Of a stretch of DNA of 64,000 nucleotides, positions 50,494-61,696 are shown in pieces. Location of the stretch: NCBI RefSeq assembly GCF_024171735.1, contig NZ_JAMTCH010000003.1, positions 1,538,841 to 1,602,840 on the forward strand, in the 5' to 3' direction. The notes beneath the pieces are model-generated. The model did no database searches. It was given only the letters and a program-made list of their open reading frames with translations, and was not told where the DNA came from. Source of the stretch: Prauserella alba (lineage in GTDB: Bacteria > Actinomycetota > Actinomycetes > Mycobacteriales > Pseudonocardiaceae). Position numbers and translations under genes: made by a program. Position 1 is the first letter of the stretch. The number at the start of each line of letters is the position of its first letter.

Positions 50494-51456
50494 TCAATCC
50501 GCGCGGTCGGCCGCGGTCTCCTCCCCGTCGTCGGGTTCGGGCCAGCCGGGGTACTCCGGTGGCGTGCCGCCGAACGCAGGGCACAGTGACTGGTGGGCGC
50601 ACCAGTCACACAGTTTGCTCGGGCTGGGGCGGAAGTCGCCGGTCCTGCCCGCGGTGCGGATCGCCGACCAGATCGCCTCGAGGGTGCGCTCGAACCGTGC
50701 CAGTTCGTCCTCGTCGGGGGTGTAGGCCAGGTCCTGGCCGTCGCGCAGGTACATGAGTTTGAGCTGCCGGGGCACGACACCCCGGGTGCGCCACAGCACC
50801 ACCGCGTAGAACTTCATCTGGAACAGCGCCTTGGCCTCGCCGATCGCGCGGGGTGCGGCGCCCGTCTTGTAGTCGACGACCCGGATCTCCCCGGTCGGTG
50901 CGACGTCCAGCCGGTCGACGTAGCCGCGCAGTCGTACGCCGGACCCGAGCTGGGTCTCGACGTGCAGCTCGCACGCCTCCGGTTCGAGGCGGTCGGGGTC
51001 TTCGAGGTCGAAGTACGCGTCGAGCAGCTTGCCCGCACCGTCGAGCCACCCGGCCGCATGGCCGTCCGGGCCCGTTTCGTCCTCGGCGAACAGCTCCGCC
51101 CATTCGGGGCTCTCCCGCGAGAGCTCCTCCCACGTCGGGGCGAGCAGCGCGTGGGCCCGCTCCTGGCTGCGGTCGCCGCGGGGGAGTGCGAACAACCGCT
51201 CCAGCACCGAGTGCACCAGCGTGCCGCGGACCTGTGCCTTCGTGGGCGGCTCGGGAATCCGGTCGATCGCCCGGAACCGGTAGAGCAGCGGACACTGCTT
51301 GAAATCGCCCGCGCGGGACGGCGAGAGCGCGGGGCGCCGGCGCGGAGCCGGGTCACCGTCCGTCGCCGCCGCGGCGCCGGGCGACGACGTTCCGGCGGGC
51401 TCGGTTCCGGTGGTCACGGTTGCGGTGGGCTCGGCGGAGGCCGTCGTGTCAGTCAT
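50494..51456 (-). CDS. RecB-family PD-(D/E)XK nuclease with Fe-S cysteines
   Basis: 320 residues. After a ~40-residue Thr/Ala/Pro-rich tail comes SPSRAGDFKQCPLLYRFR, then the nuclease core (GTLVHSVLERLF; GYVDRLD; IRVVDYKTGAAP as the DxxK active site). The end has CDWCAHQSLCP. The four Cys (one N-terminal, three C-terminal) match the iron-staple of AddB/Cas4 nucleases. It is a single-domain nuclease of the Rv2119 type, next to trmI as in mycobacteria, so a DNA repair role is likelier than CRISPR; no cas genes are seen. Confidence 0.9.
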   Translation of the reverse strand: MTDTTASAEPTATVTTGTEPAGTSSPGAAAATDGDPAPRRRPALSPSRAGDFKQCPLLYRFRAIDRIPEPPTKAQVRGTLVHSVLERLFALPRGDRSQERAHALLAPTWEELSRESPEWAELFAEDETGPDGHAAGWLDGAGKLLDAYFDLEDPDRLEPEACELHVETQLGSGVRLRGYVDRLDVAPTGEIRVVDYKTGAAPRAIGEAKALFQMKFYAVVLWRTRGVVPRQLKLMYLRDGQDLAYTPDEDELARFERTLEAIWSAIRTAGRTGDFRPSPSKLCDWCAHQSLCPAFGGTPPEYPGWPEPDDGEETAADRAD

Positions 51457-51472
51457 GCGTGCCCTCGGTCAT
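51449..51472 (-). CDS. Possible 7-codon leaderless leader ORF before the RecB-type gene
   Basis: Reading on the minus strand, TAGGGT (51485-51480) is followed after 7 nt by ATG 51472, which opens the peptide MTEGTHD and stops at 51449. The nuclease ATG at 51456 lies inside this short frame, with GAGGG five bases upstream. A leaderless leader peptide that couples into the main gene would fit, but the frame may be chance. Confidence 0.35.
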   Translation of the reverse strand: MTEGTHD

Positions 51473-51601
51473 GCCCGGAACCCTAACGAGCGCTCCCGAC
51501 AGGAACGGATCACGGCCACCGGCGCGGCGCGGGTGTGGGAACGGCGCCGGCAGGGCGCGGCGGTAACGGGGCTCGTACACGGTGCGTTCTACCCTCGCCT
51601 G

Positions 51602-53642
<2,041 letters not shown>

Positions 53643-53744
53643 GCGGGCCGGCGCCGGGGAGGCACCGGCCCGGCGCCGGGCGTGCCGGTGGTGGTGTCTG
53701 CACCGGACCGCCGGTACCGCTCCGACGCTCGCTCGGACGTCGCG

Positions 53745-54548
53745 TCAGGACGTGACCTGGTCGCCGAGGTAGCACCAGGCGCCGCCCTCGTTCTTGAGCA
53801 CGATGAAGTAGTCGCGGTTCTGCGTGGCGTTCTTGGCGGGAACCTTCGCCGCGTCGCCACTGACCTGCGCGGAACCGGCGATCTCGATCTGCACGCCGTC
53901 GGGGATCGGCGGTACGTCCTGCGGCTTGCTCAGGCAGATCGTCTCGGAAACGGCCTGCCGGTCACCGGCGTTGAATCCGGCCACGATGACCTGCGCGGTC
54001 GCCTCGGGGGTGGTCTTGGCGCCGGGAGCGCGCTCACCGGACTGCGCGCTCTCGCTGGTCTCGGTCTCCGGAGAGGTCTCCGAGCCGGACGACGTCGGCT
54101 CACCCGACTGACTCGTCGCCGGCGAGGCGTTGTTGTTGCCGTCGGCCGACTGTTCCTCGTCGTCGAGGAGGAAACCGGGGGCGACCCATGCGGTGAACGC
54201 GAACACGCCCGCGAGGAGGACGACGGCTCCTGCCGAGATCCCGGCGATGAGGCCGGTCTTCTTCTTGGGCGGTTCACCACCGGGGCCGCCTGGACCGCCG
54301 GGGTGGGCGCCGTAGGGCTGCTGGCCGAACTGCTGGCCCCCGTACGGTTGCTGGCCGAACTGCTGTTGGCCGTAGGGGTCCTGTTGGCCGTAGGGACCGG
54401 GCTGGGGCGGCTGTTGCCCGTAGTGCTGCGGTCCGGGCTGCCCGTAGGGACCGGGTTGCTGCCCGTACGGATCGGGCTGCTGGCCGTAGGGGCCCGGCTG
54501 CTGGCCGTACGGATCCGGCTGACCGGGCTGCTGTGGCGGATAGGTCAT
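53745..54548 (-). CDS. Membrane-anchored protein with PYGQ-rich tail
   Basis: 267 residues. About 95 residues of PYGQQPGPYGQ-type repeats, a basic PPKKKTG, one membrane helix (LIAGISAGAVVLLAGVFAFT), a Ser/Thr/Glu-rich linker, and a small external domain with two Cys (ETICLSKPQDV; GGAWCYLGDQV) probably joined by a disulfide. It has the same architecture as the gene at 25126 but a different external domain. Function unknown. ATG 54548 has AAGGGGA upstream. It is convergent with trmI and divergent from arc. Confidence 0.78.
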   Translation of the reverse strand: MTYPPQQPGQPDPYGQQPGPYGQQPDPYGQQPGPYGQPGPQHYGQQPPQPGPYGQQDPYGQQQFGQQPYGGQQFGQQPYGAHPGGPGGPGGEPPKKKTGLIAGISAGAVVLLAGVFAFTAWVAPGFLLDDEEQSADGNNNASPATSQSGEPTSSGSETSPETETSESAQSGERAPGAKTTPEATAQVIVAGFNAGDRQAVSETICLSKPQDVPPIPDGVQIEIAGSAQVSGDAAKVPAKNATQNRDYFIVLKNEGGAWCYLGDQVTS

Positions 54549-55179
54549 GCGGGTCCCCTTACCATCGGCGCGAACTGTGGTCCCCTCGGTGGAACCAGAT
54601 CGTATCCGCGTGCGTTCCGGCCACTCATCCACCCGTGTACCACCGTCGGTCACGTCGGCGTCGGCGGTGACGTCGGCGGCACCGAGCAGGTCGGACATGA
54701 CCGTCGTGTTCCGCGGCGGTTGCGCGCGTCCCGCCGTGGCCGGTCGGGGGAGGCGACCGGTGCGGGCCGTGGGGGTTGTGACCCGTGGTGTCGCGGGCCG
54801 GGCGGGGCGGTGCGGCGGGGTGCTACGGGATGCCCGCGGCGCCGGTCCGGGGGCGCTGTGGCGGGTTCGTGCGTGCGGTGAGCTGCGGCGACGCGGGCCG
54901 CCCACGTCGCGGCGCATGTCGATCAGGGCGTGCGTGCCGGTGGCGGGTGGTCGAGTTGTCCGGTCCACATCGGCGGGTACCGCGGGATCGCGACGCGCGC
55001 GGGCGACCGCGGCCGTTCGGTGGAAAATGCGCAGTGCGGCGGAGTTCTGCATCCCTGCGCGGAGCTGTGGGTAGTCGGTCGTGCCCGCGCGACGCACCGA
55101 TTCCGTAACGTGCCGAAGGCTTTTCTTGTCGGTGATCGCCGGTACCGTGGAAGCAAATGCATTCCGAGGAGGTGCCGAA
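54549..55179. other. 631-nt divergent region before arc, no gene seen
   Basis: Both strands were read and no frame has a credible start, ribosome site and coding pattern together. The left end must hold the promoter of the 53745-54548 gene. The right end holds GAGGAGG of arc and less GC-rich DNA (around GCTTTTCTTGTCGGTGATCG) where its promoter probably lies. The middle is G-rich with no clear repeat or hairpin. Confidence 0.5.
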
Positions 55180-56994
55180 ATGCAACACGACCTTCCCGGT
55201 GGTCGGCACGAGGAGGCCGACTCTTCAGAACCGAACGGAGCGACCAGCGCGGGGTCTCCCGCGGAAACCCCGGCCGGCGACGAGGCCAGCCAGATCCGGC
55301 AGCTGGAGGAGGAAGTCGCCCTGCTGCGCCGGAAGCTGACCGACTCGCCGCGGCAGAATCGCGTCCTCGAACAACGACTCGCCGAGGCGACCGAGCGCGT
55401 CGATCAGCTCACCGAGCGGAACGAGAAGCTCGTCGAGACGTTGCGTGAGGCCCGGAGCCAGCTGCTGACGCTCCGCGAGGAGGTCGACCGGCTCGCGCAG
55501 CCGCCGAGCGGGTACGGCGTCTTCGTCGAGGCCTACGAGGACAGCACGGTGGACGTGTTCACGTCCGGCAGGAAGATGCGCGTCGCCGTGTCGCCGAACG
55601 TCGAGGCCGAATCGTTGCAACGCGGGCAGACCCTGCGGTTGAACGAGGCACTGACGGTCGTCGAGAGCGGAGGTTTCGAGCGCACCGGTGAGGTGTGCAC
55701 GTTGCGTGAGGTGCTTTCCCCGGAGGCCGAGGGCGGCAGCGCCCGCGGCCTGATCGTCGGGCACGCCGACGAGGAACGTGTCGTGTGGCTCTCGGATCCG
55801 CTCGCGGCGGAGGAGTTGAAGTCCGGGGACTCGGTCCTGGTCGACTCCAAAGCCGGGTACGCCTACGAGCGGGTTCCCAAGGCCGAAGTCGAGGACCTGG
55901 TGCTGGAGGAGGTGCCGGACGTCGCGTACGAGGACATCGGCGGCCTCTTCGGGCAGATCGAGCAGATCCGGGACGCCGTCGAGCTCCCGTTCCTGCACGC
56001 CGATCTGTTCCGGCAGTACCAGCTGCAGCCACCGAAGGGTGTCCTGCTGTACGGCCCGCCCGGATGCGGTAAGACGCTGATCGCCAAGGCGGTGGCGAAC
56101 TCGCTGGCCAAGAAGGTGTCCGGCGACGCCGCCGACGCGAAGTCGTACTTCCTCAACGTCAAGGGCCCCGAGCTGCTGAACAAGTTCGTCGGCGAGACCG
56201 AGCGGCACATCCGGATGATCTTCCAGCGCGCTCGGGAGAAGGCGTCCGAGGGCACGCCCGTCATCGTGTTCTTCGACGAGATGGAGTCGATCTTCCGCAC
56301 CCGTGGCAGCGGGGTGTCGTCGGACGTCGAGACGACGATCGTGCCGCAGCTGCTGGCGGAGATCGACGGTGTCGAAGGGCTCGAGAACGTCATCGTCATC
56401 GGCGCCTCCAACCGCGAGGACATGATCGACCCGGCGATCCTGCGTCCGGGCAGGCTCGACGTGAAGATCAAGATCGAGCGGCCGGACGCCGAGGGTGCGA
56501 AGGACATCTTCTCGAAGTACCTGACGGCGGACCTGCCCATCCACTCCGACGATCTTCTCGAGTTCGCGGGAGACTCGCAGGCCACCTTGGATGCGATGAT
56601 CCAGCACACCGTCGAGCGGATGTACGAGGAGTCCGACGAGAACAGGTTCCTGGAGGTGACCTACGCCAACGGGGACAAGGAGGTGCTCTACTTCCGCGAC
56701 TTCAACTCGGGTGCCATGATCCAGAACATCGTGGACCGCGCGAAGAAGGCCGCGATCAAGTCGGTGCTGGAGACCGACCAGTCGGGTCTCCGGGTGCAGC
56801 ACCTGCTGGACGCGATCGTGGACGAGTTCGCGGAGAACGAGGACCTGCCGAACACGACCAACCCGGACGACTGGGCCCGGATCTCCGGCAAGAAGGGCGA
56901 GCGGATCGTCTACATCCGCACGCTCGTCACCGGCAAGAATCAGGACTCCGGCAGGGTGATCGACACGGCGACCAACACCGGCCAGTACCTGTGA
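55180..56994 (+). CDS. arc: Proteasomal ATPase Arc/Mpa
   Basis: 604 residues. The hexameric unfoldase recognises pupylated proteins and feeds them to the 20S proteasome. An N-terminal coiled coil (about 45-95; binds Pup), two OB-like domains, then the AAA module: Walker [16 protein letters not shown], Walker [11 protein letters not shown], and [20 protein letters not shown]. The protein ends GQYL, the Tyr-containing tail that docks into the proteasome alpha ring. ATG 55180 is chosen for GAGGAGG eight bases upstream. Here it is separated from dop by four unrelated genes. Confidence 0.96.
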   Translation: MQHDLPGGRHEEADSSEPNGATSAGSPAETPAGDEASQIRQLEEEVALLRRKLTDSPRQNRVLEQRLAEATERVDQLTERNEKLVETLREARSQLLTLREEVDRLAQPPSGYGVFVEAYEDSTVDVFTSGRKMRVAVSPNVEAESLQRGQTLRLNEALTVVESGGFERTGEVCTLREVLSPEAEGGSARGLIVGHADEERVVWLSDPLAAEELKSGDSVLVDSKAGYAYERVPKAEVEDLVLEEVPDVAYEDIGGLFGQIEQIRDAVELPFLHADLFRQYQLQPPKGVLLYGPPGCGKTLIAKAVANSLAKKVSGDAADAKSYFLNVKGPELLNKFVGETERHIRMIFQRAREKASEGTPVIVFFDEMESIFRTRGSGVSSDVETTIVPQLLAEIDGVEGLENVIVIGASNREDMIDPAILRPGRLDVKIKIERPDAEGAKDIFSKYLTADLPIHSDDLLEFAGDSQATLDAMIQHTVERMYEESDENRFLEVTYANGDKEVLYFRDFNSGAMIQNIVDRAKKAAIKSVLETDQSGLRVQHLLDAIVDEFAENEDLPNTTNPDDWARISGKKGERIVYIRTLVTGKNQDSGRVIDTATNTGQYL

Positions 56995-57070
56995 CGACCT
57001 CGGTGCGGTGACAGTCACGGCGCCGAGCCGACTACAGCGCTGTGATGTCCACGGCGCTGGCACGGGCGAT

Positions 57071-57109
57071 CGAGTGGCCCGCCCCGGCGAGTTCGGGGCG
57101 GGCCACTCG
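57071..57109. terminator. Terminator after arc
   Basis: A perfect 15-bp stem, CGAGTGGCCCGCCCC with GGGGCGGGCCACTCG around a 9-nt loop, beginning 77 nt after the arc stop codon. It isolates the small gene that follows, which has its own promoter. Confidence 0.85.
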
Positions 57110-57130
57110 CGTGTCGCACGCCATGACGGC

Positions 57131-57146
57131 GTATAACGTCCTATAC
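57131..57146. promoter_or_regulatory. GTATAACG-NN-CTATAC motif, copy 3, over the promoter of the small HTH gene
   Basis: GTATAACGTCCTATAC overlaps a good -10 box, TACAAT (57144-57149). From that box the start point falls on the A of ATG 57157, a leaderless arrangement. A protein bound to this copy would block transcription of the 57157 gene. This is the only copy not followed by GGC. Confidence 0.65.
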
Positions 57147-57156
57147 AATGCGGCCC

Positions 57157-57546
57157 ATGAGTGATGACGTTTCTTCCAGCGAACAGTCGGACGCGTTGGC
57201 TGACGCAGGGGAGCGGCGTACCGCCGCGCCCGTCACGGCGGCGGCGGTACTCGCGTGGCTCGAGGAGACGGCGGAGGCGGTCGCAGTGGGGGAGTTGGAG
57301 GCCGAGGAATTGATCGCGCTGCTCGGGGAGTTGCGGCAGGCATCGACGGCGTGTGCGAACGCCTCCGACTGGACGTTGTTGGCTGCCCGTGAGGCGGGCG
57401 CCAGCCTGCGGCAGATAGCACCGGTGTTCGGCAAGGGGTATGTCCGCGCGCCTGCGGCGCGGCTCGAGAAGTTGCATCGCGAGGTGCTGTCGGCCGACCA
57501 GTTCCTCGAGCTGATGCGACGGCGCGCAACCGAGCCAACTGTATAA
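57157..57546 (+). CDS. Small HTH-like protein bracketed by palindromic motifs
   Basis: 129 residues, no family recognised. After ~25 polar residues comes a helical domain with TAAAVLAWLEETAEAVAVGE, LEAEELIALLGELRQASTAC, then LAAREAGASLRQIAPVFGKG and APAARLEKLHREVL. The part AREAGASLRQIAPVFG resembles the AR.AGASW.EIG..LG helix-turn-helix common in small actinobacterial DNA-binding proteins. ATG 57157 is chosen for the leaderless promoter ending seven bases before it; ATG 57148 overlaps the -10 box. Copies of the GTATAACG motif overlap both its promoter and its stop codon. Confidence 0.65.
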   Translation: MSDDVSSSEQSDALADAGERRTAAPVTAAAVLAWLEETAEAVAVGELEAEELIALLGELRQASTACANASDWTLLAAREAGASLRQIAPVFGKGYVRAPAARLEKLHREVLSADQFLELMRRRATEPTV

Positions 57547-57556
57547 CGGCCTATAC
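57541..57556. repeat. GTATAACG-NN-CTATAC motif, copy 4, overlapping a stop codon
   Basis: GTATAACGGCCTATAC followed by GGCG. The TAA stop of the small HTH gene (57544-57546) is part of the motif. It lies 50 nt before the aldo/keto reductase start. Confidence 0.8.
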
Positions 57557-57606
57557 GGCGGGGCATTAAGCGGCCACCCTGAGCCCGGCCAGCTACCGTG
57601 CCCATC

Positions 57607-58545
57607 ATGAACAACATCGCACGGACGGCGGTAGGTCTCGCTTCGCTGGGACGGCCCGCGTACATCAACCTCGGCCGCAGCTCCGAACTGCCCGCGGAAC
57701 GCACCGTCGAGGCGATGCGCGACGCGACGTTCGCCCTGCTCGACCGCGCATACGAGGCCGGAGTTCGCCGCGTGGACGTCGCGCGCTCGTACGGCAGGGC
57801 CGAGGAGTTCCTCGCCGCGTGGCTGGCCGCCAGGGGGTACGCCGACGTCACGGTGTCCAGTAAGTGGGGATACGCCTACGTCGGCGACTGGCGGACCGAC
57901 GCCGACGTGCACGAGGTCAAGGAACACTCACTCGCGCGGTTCCGGCAACAGTGGGCCGAGACGCGCGACACGCTGCCCGCCGCGCCCGCGCTGTACCAGG
58001 TGCATTCGCTGACGCCCGACAGTGCGCTGTTCGCCGATCAGGGACTGCAGGCGGCACTCGCCGAACTCGTCGACGCGGGCGTGCGGGTCGGGTTCTCGAC
58101 CTCCGGTCCCGCTCAGGCCGACACGATCCGACGGGCACTGGAGCTGACCGTGGACGGCAGGCGGCTGTTCACGGCCGTGCAGTCGACGTGGAACGTGCTC
58201 GAATCGTCGGCCGGGCTGGCGCTCGCCGAGGCGTACCGGGCGGGCGTGCTGGTGCAGCTGAAGGAGACGCTGGCCAACGGCGTGCTGGCCGTCGACCCGC
58301 CGGAGGTCGTCGCCGGCATCGCGCGGGCCCACGGAACCACCCCGGACGCGGTGGCGCTCGCAGCTGCGTACGCGGAGGAATGGGCCGACGTCGTGCTGGT
58401 CGGCCCGGCCGGCGTGGCGCAGCTCGACACGAACCTGGCGGCCGCCGATCTGCAGCTGACAGGCGATGACCTGGAGAACCTCGCCGAGCTGCGCGAGAAC
58501 CCGCACGAATACTGGGCCCGCCGGTCGCAGCTCGTGTGGGAGTGA
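57607..58545 (+). CDS. Aldo/keto reductase family protein
   Basis: 312 residues with a TIM-barrel layout. It has LLDRAYEAGVRRVDVARSYG (catalytic Asp and Tyr), VTVSSKWGYAYVGDW (catalytic Lys) and VGFSTSGPAQADTIRRALE; the catalytic His is probably in LYQVHSLTPDS. NADPH use is expected; substrate unknown. ATG 57607 is seven bases after TACCGT (57594-57599), again a leaderless form; GTG 57598 would overlap the box. It is one of four genes lying between arc and dop. Confidence 0.88.
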   Translation: MNNIARTAVGLASLGRPAYINLGRSSELPAERTVEAMRDATFALLDRAYEAGVRRVDVARSYGRAEEFLAAWLAARGYADVTVSSKWGYAYVGDWRTDADVHEVKEHSLARFRQQWAETRDTLPAAPALYQVHSLTPDSALFADQGLQAALAELVDAGVRVGFSTSGPAQADTIRRALELTVDGRRLFTAVQSTWNVLESSAGLALAEAYRAGVLVQLKETLANGVLAVDPPEVVAGIARAHGTTPDAVALAAAYAEEWADVVLVGPAGVAQLDTNLAAADLQLTGDDLENLAELRENPHEYWARRSQLVWE

Positions 58546-58593
58546 CTACTGTCGCGAGCGCCCAGTGAGCGAGTCGGAGAGGACGAGACACAG

Positions 58594-59268
58594 GTGCGAC
58601 GCGCACGAACGACCACCATGGCCGGTCTGCCCGTGGCGATCACGCTGCTGACGGTCGTGGCCGGTTGCGCCGACCGCGAGAACGACCTGGACACGTACTA
58701 CGACGACCGGCAGGCCACGGGTGAGCGCTCCGACGACGCCGCGGCGGCGCCGCCGTCCGACGGCGGCTCCCGAAGTGCGCCGTCGCAGCGGCGGGACGGG
58801 CCTGCGGGTACCGGGCCCGCGCAACCCGCAGGGCAGGGCGTTCTACTCACCGCCGAGGACGTCGCGGAGGAAGGCGTCGTGCCGATCGCGCCGTCGACCG
58901 CGGGTGCGGATCCCGCCGCGCCGACGTGTCTCGCGACGATCGCCCAGCAGTCCGGTGCCGCGGAGGTTCAGGAGCGTGCGTGGCGCTACCCGACGGGTTC
59001 GACGCTGCACCATCTCGTGACGCGCTACGAGGACCGATCCGCCGCCGACGTGCTTGCGGGGCAGGTCGCGTGCGGCGGCGAAGAGCTCCCTGTCAGCGGC
59101 GCACCCGAGGGTGTCGAGACGAACGCGTGGTGCCAGGTGGCGACCTGCACCGTCGTCATCGCGGCCGAGGACACGCTGTCGACGGTCGAGGTGCGGGCGG
59201 CCGACCAGGGCAGTGCGACGGAGGCCGTGCACCGCCTCGCGCCGCTCGCCGTCGGCAAGTACGCCTGA
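58594..59268 (+). CDS. Predicted lipoprotein
   Basis: 224 residues. A lipoprotein signal peptide with lipobox VVAG-C25 (GLPVAITLLTVVAGC) is followed by an acidic and low-complexity linker of about 50 residues, then a small domain with conserved-looking Cys (PTCLATIAQQSG; GQVACGGEELPV; WCQVATCTVVIAAED) that may form two disulfides. Function unknown. The start is GTG 58594 (ATG 58618 would shorten the n-region). It is convergent with the NUDIX gene eight bases later. Confidence 0.75.
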   Translation: MRRARTTTMAGLPVAITLLTVVAGCADRENDLDTYYDDRQATGERSDDAAAAPPSDGGSRSAPSQRRDGPAGTGPAQPAGQGVLLTAEDVAEEGVVPIAPSTAGADPAAPTCLATIAQQSGAAEVQERAWRYPTGSTLHHLVTRYEDRSAADVLAGQVACGGEELPVSGAPEGVETNAWCQVATCTVVIAAEDTLSTVEVRAADQGSATEAVHRLAPLAVGKYA

Positions 59269-59276
59269 GCGGCCCG

Positions 59277-59786
59277 TCAGGCGTAGCGGCGGAACCATTC
59301 GAGGGCGCCGAGGCGGCCGTCGGGCACGAACGTGCCGTCGTCGTCGGCGAGCCGCCGCCGCAGCAGCGGCAGCGGCGTCCACCAGCCGTCGGCCACCTCC
59401 TCGGGCTGGTGCACCACGGGGCCGTCCCAGTGCACCTCGTACGTGAAGTTGTGGCAGCGTACGGAGCCGGCGGTGAACGGCCACACGAACAGGGGGCGCG
59501 GCGTCACGCCGCGGATGCCGAGCTCCTCGGCGAGCTCGCGTGCCGCGCACTCGTCCGGCGATTCCCCCGCGGCGACGACACCGCCGGCCCAGCAGTCGAG
59601 TGCCGACGGGTAGACGTCCTTGGTCGCGGTCCGCCGGTGGACGTAGACGGACCCGCCGTCGCCTGAAAGGACCAGTACGACGGCGGCGGCGTGCCACAGC
59701 CCGCGACTGCGCATGTCGGCCCTGGTCGTCGCGCCGACGGCGCGTGCGTGTGCGTCGTAGATCGCAACGAGCTCGTCACCGCCCAT
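59277..59786 (-). CDS. NUDIX hydrolase
   Basis: 169 residues. The Nudix box is complete: GGVVAAGESPDECAARELAEELG fits Gx5Ex7REUxEExGU (residues split here as GGVVAAGE, then ARELAEELG). The surrounding fold is of the IPP-isomerase-like/YfcD type (YVHRRTATKDVYPSALDCW). The substrate is probably a nucleoside diphosphate derivative but is not known. It is divergent from dop, with only 38 nt between the starts. Confidence 0.9.
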   Translation of the reverse strand: MGGDELVAIYDAHARAVGATTRADMRSRGLWHAAAVVLVLSGDGGSVYVHRRTATKDVYPSALDCWAGGVVAAGESPDECAARELAEELGIRGVTPRPLFVWPFTAGSVRCHNFTYEVHWDGPVVHQPEEVADGWWTPLPLLRRRLADDDGTFVPDGRLGALEWFRRYA

Positions 59787-59824
59787 GAGGTGATCGTGGC
59801 ACGAGGCGCCCGTAGGGTGGTGGC

Positions 59825-61327
59825 ATGCGGCGGATCATGGGAACCGAGGTGGAATACGGGATCGCGGTCCCGGGCGATGCCACCGCCAACCCGGTGCTGA
59901 CTTCCACTCAGGTCGTGCTGGCCTATGCGGCGGCGGCCGACATTCCGCGTGCCCGGCGCGCGCGCTGGGACTACGAGGTCGAGTCACCGTTGCGGGATGC
60001 GCGGGGCTTCGATCTCACCGGCCCCAGCCAGCCCACGCAGGACAACGACGTCGAAGACCTCGGCGCGGCCAACGTGATCCTCACCAACGGCGCGCGGCTG
60101 TACGTCGACCACGCCCACCCGGAGTACTCGGCTCCGGAGGTGACCAATCCACGGGACGCCGTGGTGTGGGACAAGGCGGGCGAGCGGGTCATGGAGCAGG
60201 CGGCGATGCGTGCCGCCACCGTGCCCGGCCAGCCGCAACTGCAGCTGTACAAGAACAACGTGGACGGCAAGGGCGCCTCGTACGGCACGCACGAGAACTA
60301 CCTGATGGACAGGGCGACCCCGTTCACGTCCGTCATCACGGGGCTGACGCCGTTCTTCGTGTCGCGTCAGGTGGTCACCGGTTCCGGCCGGGTGGGTATC
60401 GGCCCGCAGGGTGAGGAGCCGGGGTTCCAGCTGTCCCAGCGTTCGGACTACGTCGAGGTCGAGGTCGGGCTGGAGACCACGCTCAAGCGCGGCATCATCA
60501 ACACGCGTGACGAACCGCATGCCGATGCGGACAAGTACCGCAGGCTGCACGTCATCATCGGCGACGCGAACCTGGCCGAGTACTCGACGTACCTGAAAGT
60601 GGGCACGACCGCGCTGGTGCTCGACATGATCGAGGCGGGGGTGCGGTTCGACGACCTCAAACTCGACGAGCCGGTGCGCGCGGTGCACGAGATCAGTCAC
60701 GATCCGTCACTGAAGACGACCGTGGACGTCGCGGGTGGTCGTAAGTACACCGGGCTCGACCTGCAGTTCGCCTACCACGAGCTGGCGTCGGCGCACGTCG
60801 AGCGGACCGGTGGGGACGAGCAGTCCAAGGAGGTGCTGCGGGTGTGGGGCGAGGTGCTCGACACGCTCGCGAACGACCCCATGGACGCGGCCGACCGGCT
60901 GGACTGGCCCGCCAAGCTGCGGCTGGTCGAGGCCTATCGCGAACGTGACCAGCTCGGCTGGGCTGCGCCGCGGTTGCACCTGGTCGACCTCCAGTACTCG
61001 GATGTGCGCCTCGACAAGGGCCTGTACAACCGTCTGGTGACGCGTGGGTCGATGAAGCGCATGGTCGGCGAGGACGAGGTGCAGCGGGCGGTCACGACGC
61101 CGCCTGAGGACACGCGGGCCTACTTCCGTGGTCGCACGCTGGAGAAGTACGCCAGTTCGATCGCGGCGGCGTCGTGGGACTCGGTCATCTTCGACGTGGG
61201 CAGGGATTCGCTGGTGCGGATTCCGACGCTGGAGCCGCTGCGGGGAACGAAGGCGCACGTCGGTGCCCTGCTGGACCGGGCGGAGACGGCGGAGGAACTG
61301 GTCGAGGCACTGACCGGATCGGAGTAG
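59825..61327 (+). CDS. dop: Deamidase/depupylase of Pup, Dop
   Basis: 500 residues, a carboxylate-amine ligase fold related to glutamine synthetase. Dop removes Pup from conjugates and, where Pup ends in Gln, deamidates it. Diagnostic parts: [19 protein letters not shown], then [47 protein letters not shown] and [23 protein letters not shown] 59825 lies six bases after TAGGGT (59813-59818), so it is probably leaderless. As the Pup here already ends in Glu, depupylation is likely its main job. Confidence 0.97.
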   Translation: MRRIMGTEVEYGIAVPGDATANPVLTSTQVVLAYAAAADIPRARRARWDYEVESPLRDARGFDLTGPSQPTQDNDVEDLGAANVILTNGARLYVDHAHPEYSAPEVTNPRDAVVWDKAGERVMEQAAMRAATVPGQPQLQLYKNNVDGKGASYGTHENYLMDRATPFTSVITGLTPFFVSRQVVTGSGRVGIGPQGEEPGFQLSQRSDYVEVEVGLETTLKRGIINTRDEPHADADKYRRLHVIIGDANLAEYSTYLKVGTTALVLDMIEAGVRFDDLKLDEPVRAVHEISHDPSLKTTVDVAGGRKYTGLDLQFAYHELASAHVERTGGDEQSKEVLRVWGEVLDTLANDPMDAADRLDWPAKLRLVEAYRERDQLGWAAPRLHLVDLQYSDVRLDKGLYNRLVTRGSMKRMVGEDEVQRAVTTPPEDTRAYFRGRTLEKYASSIAAASWDSVIFDVGRDSLVRIPTLEPLRGTKAHVGALLDRAETAEELVEALTGSE

Positions 61328-61422
61328 GAGAAGATCACCACTCCGACAACGATCGTCCCGAATCGCCCTTCCTCTGGGTAGGCTGGGCGCAGAAGGCTCA
61401 TCGGTCACACCGGGAGGCGGCA

Positions 61423-61617
61423 ATGGCTCAGGAGAAGGTCGAGAAGCACGGCGGCGGCGACTCCGAGGACGAGGCCGAAGGCGCAGCCCCGGCCGGTCAG
61501 GAACGTCGTGAACAGATGGGCGAGGACGTCGACACGATCCTCGACGAGATCGACGACGTCCTCGAGGAGAACGCCGAGGACTTCGTGCGGGCCTACGTGC
61601 AGAAGGGCGGCGAGTGA
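61423..61617 (+). CDS. pup: Prokaryotic ubiquitin-like protein Pup
   Basis: 64 residues, acidic and disordered, with the family core VDTILDEIDDVLEENAEDFV and the C-terminus YVQKGGE. The terminal residue is Glu, the ligatable form, so no deamidation is required before PafA attaches it to lysines. GGAGG lies just before the ATG. A -10 box TAGGCT at 61379 may give it its own promoter in addition to read-through from dop. pafA is not in the window. Confidence 0.97.
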   Translation: MAQEKVEKHGGGDSEDEAEGAAPAGQERREQMGEDVDTILDEIDDVLEENAEDFVRAYVQKGGE

Positions 61618-61696
61618 CGCAGGCGCTCGCGTGACCTAGGCTCGCTGATCAACATTTCGGTACTGTCCCTTTCGTCGATGGGAACTACGAGCACGC

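Noticed and set aside
55225-57927. A 900-codon frame opposite arc and neighbours
   Set aside because: It is antisense to arc, crosses a terminator and several promoters, and has no recognisable domain.
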